Shown here: in pieces, positions 7,263 through 10,511 of the stretch
How the letters are laid out: each line of letters begins with the position of its first letter
Position numbering within the stretch: position 1 is the first letter of the stretch
NCBI GenBank assembly: GCA_947630525.1
Contig: CANRHW010000040.1
Coordinates: 1-10,511, forward strand
DNA: 10,511 nt
Direction: 5' to 3'
Source of the DNA: an uncultured Clostridia bacterium
GTDB lineage: Bacteria; Bacillota; Clostridia; UMGS1883
Position numbers and translations under genes: made by a program
The notes under the pieces: model-generated
Told to the model about the DNA's origin: nothing
What the model saw: the letters and a program-made list of their open reading frames with translations, nothing else
Database searches by the model: none

Positions 7263-7925
7263 ATGGGAAAGCTAATAGTTATTGAAGGCGTCGACGCCAG
7301 CGGCAAAGAAACTCAGACAGAGCTGCTTCGCTGCCGTCTGGAAAAAGCCGGTTATAAGGCGGCGAGGATATCCTTCCCGGATTATGACAGTCCGTCCTCG
7401 ACCTTAGTCAAGCTTTATCTTGGCGGAGCAATGGGTTCTTCTCCCGACGACGTTAACGGCTATGCCGCCGCAATTTTTTACGCGGCCGACCGTTATGCCT
7501 CGTACAAAATGAATTGGGGCAGGATATTGGAGGAAAGCGATTATCTCATTGCGGATCGCTATGTTACATCAAACATTGTTTTTCAAGCGGCTAAGATTGA
7601 CGACCCGGTGAAAAAATCAGAATTTATTGATTGGCTTTACGATTTGGAATATGTACGGCTGGGGCTCCCCATGCCCGACAAGGTCATATTCCTCAATATG
7701 GAGCCCGCCGCCGCCGCCAAGCTCATGGCCGGGCGGAAAAATAAAATCACTGGCCGGGCGGAAAAGGATATCCACGAGCGAGACGCCGAATATATGAAAA
7801 AAACATATGACAACGCCTGCGCCGTAGCCGCCAAACTTGGCTGGACAGAAATAAAGTGCTCTGTCGGCGGCGAACCGAGGAGCATTGAAGATATCGGCAA
7901 CGAAATTGTGGAAAAAATAAGGTGA
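7263..7925 (+). CDS. tmk: Thymidylate kinase (dTMP kinase)
   Basis: The enzyme phosphorylates dTMP to dTDP with ATP in the dTTP pathway, in the cytosol. The 220-residue protein shows a P-loop in the context IEGVDASGKETQ (residues 7-18), the ADRYVTSN motif (DRY-type, substrate and metal site), and a lid-like basic segment, AGRKNKITGRAEKDIHERD. The start at ATG 7263 is fixed by AGGAGG at 7252-7257, 5 bases upstream; the reading frame extends to 7218 but that extension has no family-like sequence. It follows the glycosyltransferase by 64 bases containing only small hairpins (7210-7223 and 7225-7235). The residue after the P-loop lysine is Glu, not the usual Ser/Thr, followed by Thr; I recall similar GK(E/Q)TQ loops in clostridial homologues. 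A related deoxynucleoside kinase cannot be excluded. Confidence 0.87.
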   Translation: MGKLIVIEGVDASGKETQTELLRCRLEKAGYKAARISFPDYDSPSSTLVKLYLGGAMGSSPDDVNGYAAAIFYAADRYASYKMNWGRILEESDYLIADRYVTSNIVFQAAKIDDPVKKSEFIDWLYDLEYVRLGLPMPDKVIFLNMEPAAAAKLMAGRKNKITGRAEKDIHERDAEYMKKTYDNACAVAAKLGWTEIKCSVGGEPRSIEDIGNEIVEKIR

Positions 7926-7933
7926 AAGAATAT

Positions 7934-8815
7934 ATGTTAAAATTCAGAGATATCAGGGTCGAGGATAAGGAGCTGTTTGACAGATATAAGTCCGAGACCT
8001 CGGCGTCGGAGGGCTCTTTCGCCACCCTTTACATCTGGGACGATTATTACAGGGCTCAGGTGGCTGACGACGGAGAGTTTTTCTACTATAAATTCAATGT
8101 GCGCGACAGGATACCTTCATATTATTTCCCCCTTGGGCACGGCGATCCGAACGTAGCTCTTGACCGGCTAAAGGAATACTGCCGCGCAAACGGACACATA
8201 ATGGCTTTTCGCTTGGTGAACGAGGAGCAGCTACAAAAGCTCATGGCATATCCCGGCGCGAAATTTGTCGCAAACGAGGAGCGAGACTGCGAGGACTATG
8301 TTTATCCTACCGAACAGATGATAACCCTCGCAGGGAAAAAGCTCCATGCCAAACGAAATCACATAAATTATTTCGTCGAAAACTATAATTACTCATATGA
8401 GGAGGTCGACGCCGCCACGGCGGTAAACGAGTGTGCGCCGCTTATGTACGAGCTTGTATCGGAAAAAGACCACAACCAAAATCCCTTTGAGCTTTCGGCC
8501 ATGAAAAAATATTTTGACAATTATTCCGCACTTGGTGAAAAAGGCGCGGTAATACGGGTCGACGGCAAAATCGTGGCGATGAGCTTTGGCGAAGCTATTA
8601 AAAACGATATGGCGCTCATTCAGCTTGAACAGGCCAGAGACGAGTATCGCGGCGCATATCAGATGATAAACAAGCTTTTTTGCGAAAACGCGTGGAGCGG
8701 CTATACTTATGTCAACCGGGAGGAAGATATGGGGATAGACGGCTTGCGGCAGGCAAAGGAAAGCTACCAGCCGGCTTTCCTTGTAAAAAAATACACGGTG
8801 GTCGAGGATATTTAG
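7934..8815 (+). CDS. DUF2156 protein, soluble MprF/LPG-synthase catalytic-domain-like
   Basis: The 293-residue protein resembles the C-terminal catalytic domain of MprF-type aminoacyl-phosphatidylglycerol synthases (PF09924), which carries two GNAT-like folds and moves an amino acid from aminoacyl-tRNA to a lipid. Seen: LAGKKLHAKRNHINYF in the middle, and NREEDMGIDGLRQAKESYQP near the C-terminus, both typical of this group. No membrane segment is present, so the lipid flippase half of MprF is absent and the protein should be cytosolic. The substrate is unknown. ATG 7934 is preferred, with AAGGTG (7919-7924) 9 bases before it and MLKFRDIRVEDKELF matching family N-termini. A GTG at 7922, overlapping the tmk stop in GTGA, would add four residues. 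The gene sits between tmk and a DJ-1 gene in one operon, giving no direct hint to function. Confidence 0.82.
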   Translation: MLKFRDIRVEDKELFDRYKSETSASEGSFATLYIWDDYYRAQVADDGEFFYYKFNVRDRIPSYYFPLGHGDPNVALDRLKEYCRANGHIMAFRLVNEEQLQKLMAYPGAKFVANEERDCEDYVYPTEQMITLAGKKLHAKRNHINYFVENYNYSYEEVDAATAVNECAPLMYELVSEKDHNQNPFELSAMKKYFDNYSALGEKGAVIRVDGKIVAMSFGEAIKNDMALIQLEQARDEYRGAYQMINKLFCENAWSGYTYVNREEDMGIDGLRQAKESYQPAFLVKKYTVVEDI

Positions 8816-8831
8816 AAAGGATGATTTGAAT

Positions 8832-9368
8832 ATGGTATATTTGTTTTTGGCAGATGGATTTGAAATCGTCGAGGCAATGGCTCCCCTTGATATGCTGCGC
8901 CGGGCCGGAGCCGACGTAAAGACCGTTGGACTGTTCGGAAAAGCGGTAAAATGCTCGAAAAATGTGGAACTCAAAGCCGATATCACGATTGACGAGGTGG
9001 ATATGAATCGGTGCGAGATGATAATTCTCCCCGGCGGACTGCCCGGCGCCGAAAACCTCCGCGACAGTGATGAAATAGGGGAGATCATTGACGCCGCCGA
9101 GAGCAACGGTATTTTCATCGCCGCTATCTGCGCCGCGCCAATGGTAATTGGCAGGCGAGGAGTGCTCCGCGGGAAAAGGGCGACCTGCTTCCCGGGCTAC
9201 GAGGATGAGCTCTTGGGAGCCGAGTGTACCGGCGAGGGAGTTGTCCGCGACGGCAAAGTTATTACCGCCAAGGGCGCCGGCCGGTCAATAGAGTTTGGCC
9301 TTGCGCTTGTGGAGGCCTTGTATGGCAGCGCCAAAGCTCAGGAAATTAAGGCGAAAATACAGTGCTGA
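8832..9368 (+). CDS. DJ-1/PfpI family protein (YajL-like)
   Basis: The 178-residue protein belongs to the DJ-1 subgroup of the PfpI superfamily, whose members are linked to oxidative stress protection and have been reported as chaperones or protein deglycases, the latter disputed. Seen: the N-terminal LADGFEIVEA with E14 aligned to DJ-1 E18, LPGGLPGAENLRD, the nucleophile elbow AAICAAP with C100 aligned to DJ-1 C106, and CFPGYE followed by a C-terminal half with KGAGRSIEFGLALVE. The expected Glu/Cys pair is intact. Start ATG 8832 is chosen because AAAGGA (8816-8821) is 10 bases away and MVYLFLADGFE fits the family; a TTG at 8826 would add two residues. It follows the DUF2156 gene by 16 bases and overlaps the next gene by 7 bases. 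Confidence 0.9.
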   Translation: MVYLFLADGFEIVEAMAPLDMLRRAGADVKTVGLFGKAVKCSKNVELKADITIDEVDMNRCEMIILPGGLPGAENLRDSDEIGEIIDAAESNGIFIAAICAAPMVIGRRGVLRGKRATCFPGYEDELLGAECTGEGVVRDGKVITAKGAGRSIEFGLALVEALYGSAKAQEIKAKIQC

Positions 9369-9904
9369 AAAAGGATATACTGCGCAAAGCGATGCTTGCG
9401 GAAAGGAAAAGCAGGTTTACAAATGATGTAAAGTCCTACCGCTTTACATCCGCCGCCGTCGCACAAAACGCCATTGAGCTTATAAAAGACCTCGGCGCAA
9501 GGAACGTTATGCTCTATATGCCCCTGCCAGGGGAGGCCGACATTACCGCCGTAACTGCTATGCCGCTGAACTTCTATATCCCGGTAACGTTTGGCGCCGA
9601 GATGCGGCCGGCGGTATTTGAACCCGGCGCCCCGCTTGTAAGGGGAGAGTTCGGCGTTCTTGTCCCGGCGGAGCCGGTCTATGCGGACAAGCGTGTCATT
9701 GACCTTGTCCTGGCGCCCGGCGTCGCCTTTGACCGCTCTAAAAATCGCCTTGGGCACGGTAAGGGCTGCTATGACCTGTTCCTGTCCGGCATGGACTGCG
9801 TCAGGGCCGGAGTGGCCTTTGACTGGCAGTTGACCGAGGGCTTTGAGACCGGCCCGCACGATATTAAAATGGACCATATAATAACGGAAAGCGGTTATTT
9901 TTGA
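9362..9904 (+). CDS. 5-formyltetrahydrofolate cyclo-ligase
   Basis: The enzyme (MTHFS; E. coli YgfA, B. subtilis YqgN) uses ATP to convert 5-formyl-THF to 5,10-methenyl-THF, returning stored folate to the one-carbon pool. The 180-residue length is typical. Seen: the N-terminal basic helix MLKKDILRKAMLAERKS, the LYMPLPGEADI region, and the signature DLVLAPGVAFDRSKNRLGHG with the following KGCYD, close to the usual RLGyGgGyYD. Start is GTG 9362, overlapping the DJ-1 stop by 7 bases; AAGG (9348-9351) lies 10 bases upstream. The stop overlaps the next start in TGATG, so translation is probably coupled on both sides. Cytosolic. Confidence 0.92.
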   Translation: MLKKDILRKAMLAERKSRFTNDVKSYRFTSAAVAQNAIELIKDLGARNVMLYMPLPGEADITAVTAMPLNFYIPVTFGAEMRPAVFEPGAPLVRGEFGVLVPAEPVYADKRVIDLVLAPGVAFDRSKNRLGHGKGCYDLFLSGMDCVRAGVAFDWQLTEGFETGPHDIKMDHIITESGYF

Positions 9905-10511
9905 TGGATAAAGAGAAAGAATATATAAATTCACTCCTGCCCCGGCGCTCCCCTTTCCTTGAAGAACTGCGCCGCATATCGGCCCGCAGTGAGAGCTATG
10001 CGCCCATTGTGTCAAGGGATACCGAGCAGCTCCTGGTAACGCTCCTCGCGTTAAAGAAGCCCCACCGCGTTCTTGAAGTGGGTACTGCGGTCGGATACAG
10101 CGCCATACTTATGGCCGATAACCTGCCCGAAGGCAGCTCTATCGTTACCGTTGAACGGTATAAAAAACACGCCGATATCGCCGTGGATAATATTTTTAAA
10201 GTGGGATATCAGGAAAAGATACGCGTTGTTGAGGGCGAGGCGGCCGAGGTGCTGGCCTGGCTCGACGGCGGTTTTGATTTTATTTTCCTTGACGCCGCAA
10301 AGGCTCAGTACATAGAGTTCCTGCCGGAGCTGCTTCGGCTGCTTGTGCCGGGCGGGCTGCTGGTCTCGGACAACATACTTTTCCACGGAATGACCGGCGA
10401 CGACGGCAGCGTTGTCCGCCGCAAAATTACCATTGTGAAGCGTCTGCGCACGTATCTCGAGCGCATAACTCATGACCCTGCGCTTGAAACCTCGCTTTTA
10501 CCCGTGGGCGA
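9904..10511 (+). CDS. trmR: SAM-dependent O-methyltransferase, TrmR (YrrM)-like, partial
   Basis: The gene starts at ATG 9904, sharing one base with the previous stop (TGATG), and is cut by the window end after 202 codons, near its expected C-terminus. It belongs to the caffeoyl-CoA/catechol O-methyltransferase-like family (PF01596). Seen: SAM motif I VLEVGTAVGYSAI from V56, FLDAAKAQY with D130 and K133, and SDNILFHG with D156 and N157, so the metal-binding Asp-Asp-Asn set is complete. The pattern strongly resembles B. subtilis YrrM/TrmR, which methylates 5-hydroxyuridine at the wobble base of tRNA to give 5-methoxyuridine. TrmR is inferred from motif similarity; a methyltransferase acting on small catechols is the alternative. 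AGCGG (9890-9894) is a weak ribosome binding site, consistent with coupled translation. Confidence 0.87.
   Translation, partial: MDKEKEYINSLLPRRSPFLEELRRISARSESYAPIVSRDTEQLLVTLLALKKPHRVLEVGTAVGYSAILMADNLPEGSSIVTVERYKKHADIAVDNIFKVGYQEKIRVVEGEAAEVLAWLDGGFDFIFLDAAKAQYIEFLPELLRLLVPGGLLVSDNILFHGMTGDDGSVVRRKITIVKRLRTYLERITHDPALETSLLPVG

Noticed and set aside
1..10511. CRISPR array, tRNA or rRNA gene, insertion sequence, prophage or toxin-antitoxin pair
   Set aside because: I looked for regular direct repeats, transposase or integrase motifs and short paired genes and saw none.

Overview
This window looks like chromosome from a Gram-positive, Clostridia-like Firmicute, possibly a gut or rumen lineage. 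The evidence is strong AGGAGG ribosome binding sites, near-consensus sigma-A promoters, occasional TTG/GTG starts, a large modular secreted protein built from Ig-like, LamG-like and ricin-like modules, and housekeeping genes whose versions and order resemble clostridial ones. The assignment rests on gene families and signals only; no rRNA or other phylogenetic marker is present. All genes lie on the + strand.

Region 1 (1-5725) is an isolated single-gene transcription unit. A long hairpin (1-43), two small palindromes (47-59 and 63-76) and a near-perfect sigma-A promoter (105-133) precede a 1832-residue secreted protein. Its core is a BNR_4-type beta-propeller of the kind found in ulvan lyase families PL24/PL25. 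The two histidines, tyrosine and arginine expected at that active site are visible (H795, H815, Y859, R882), as is one Asp-box (1177-1184). Around the core are an N-terminal CBM-like module, a duplicated pair of small-beta plus Ig-like units, two LamG-like modules and a C-terminal ricin-type lectin-like module. There is no visible wall anchor, dockerin or SLH domain, so it probably acts free in the medium or holds to its polysaccharide through its lectin modules. A hairpin follows at 5700-5725.

Region 2 (5755-6388) holds a LOG-family nucleoside-monophosphate phosphoribohydrolase-like gene with a TTG start and a good intrinsic terminator. No convincing promoter is seen for it.

Region 3 (6412-10511, running off the end) begins with a clear sigma-A promoter and is a tight six-gene operon: TagA/WecG-type glycosyltransferase, thymidylate kinase, a soluble DUF2156 (MprF catalytic-domain-like) protein, a DJ-1/PfpI protein, 5-formyltetrahydrofolate cyclo-ligase, and an O-methyltransferase resembling TrmR. 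The last gene is cut by the window end. Spacing is short or overlapping from tmk onward, so translation is probably coupled. The operon joins envelope glycan synthesis, dTTP supply, folate one-carbon metabolism and tRNA modification, and reads as housekeeping.

I found no CRISPR array, mobile element, tRNA or rRNA gene, phage gene or defence system. The most interesting object is the giant propeller protein and its possible control region; nothing here clearly amounts to an undescribed multi-gene system.
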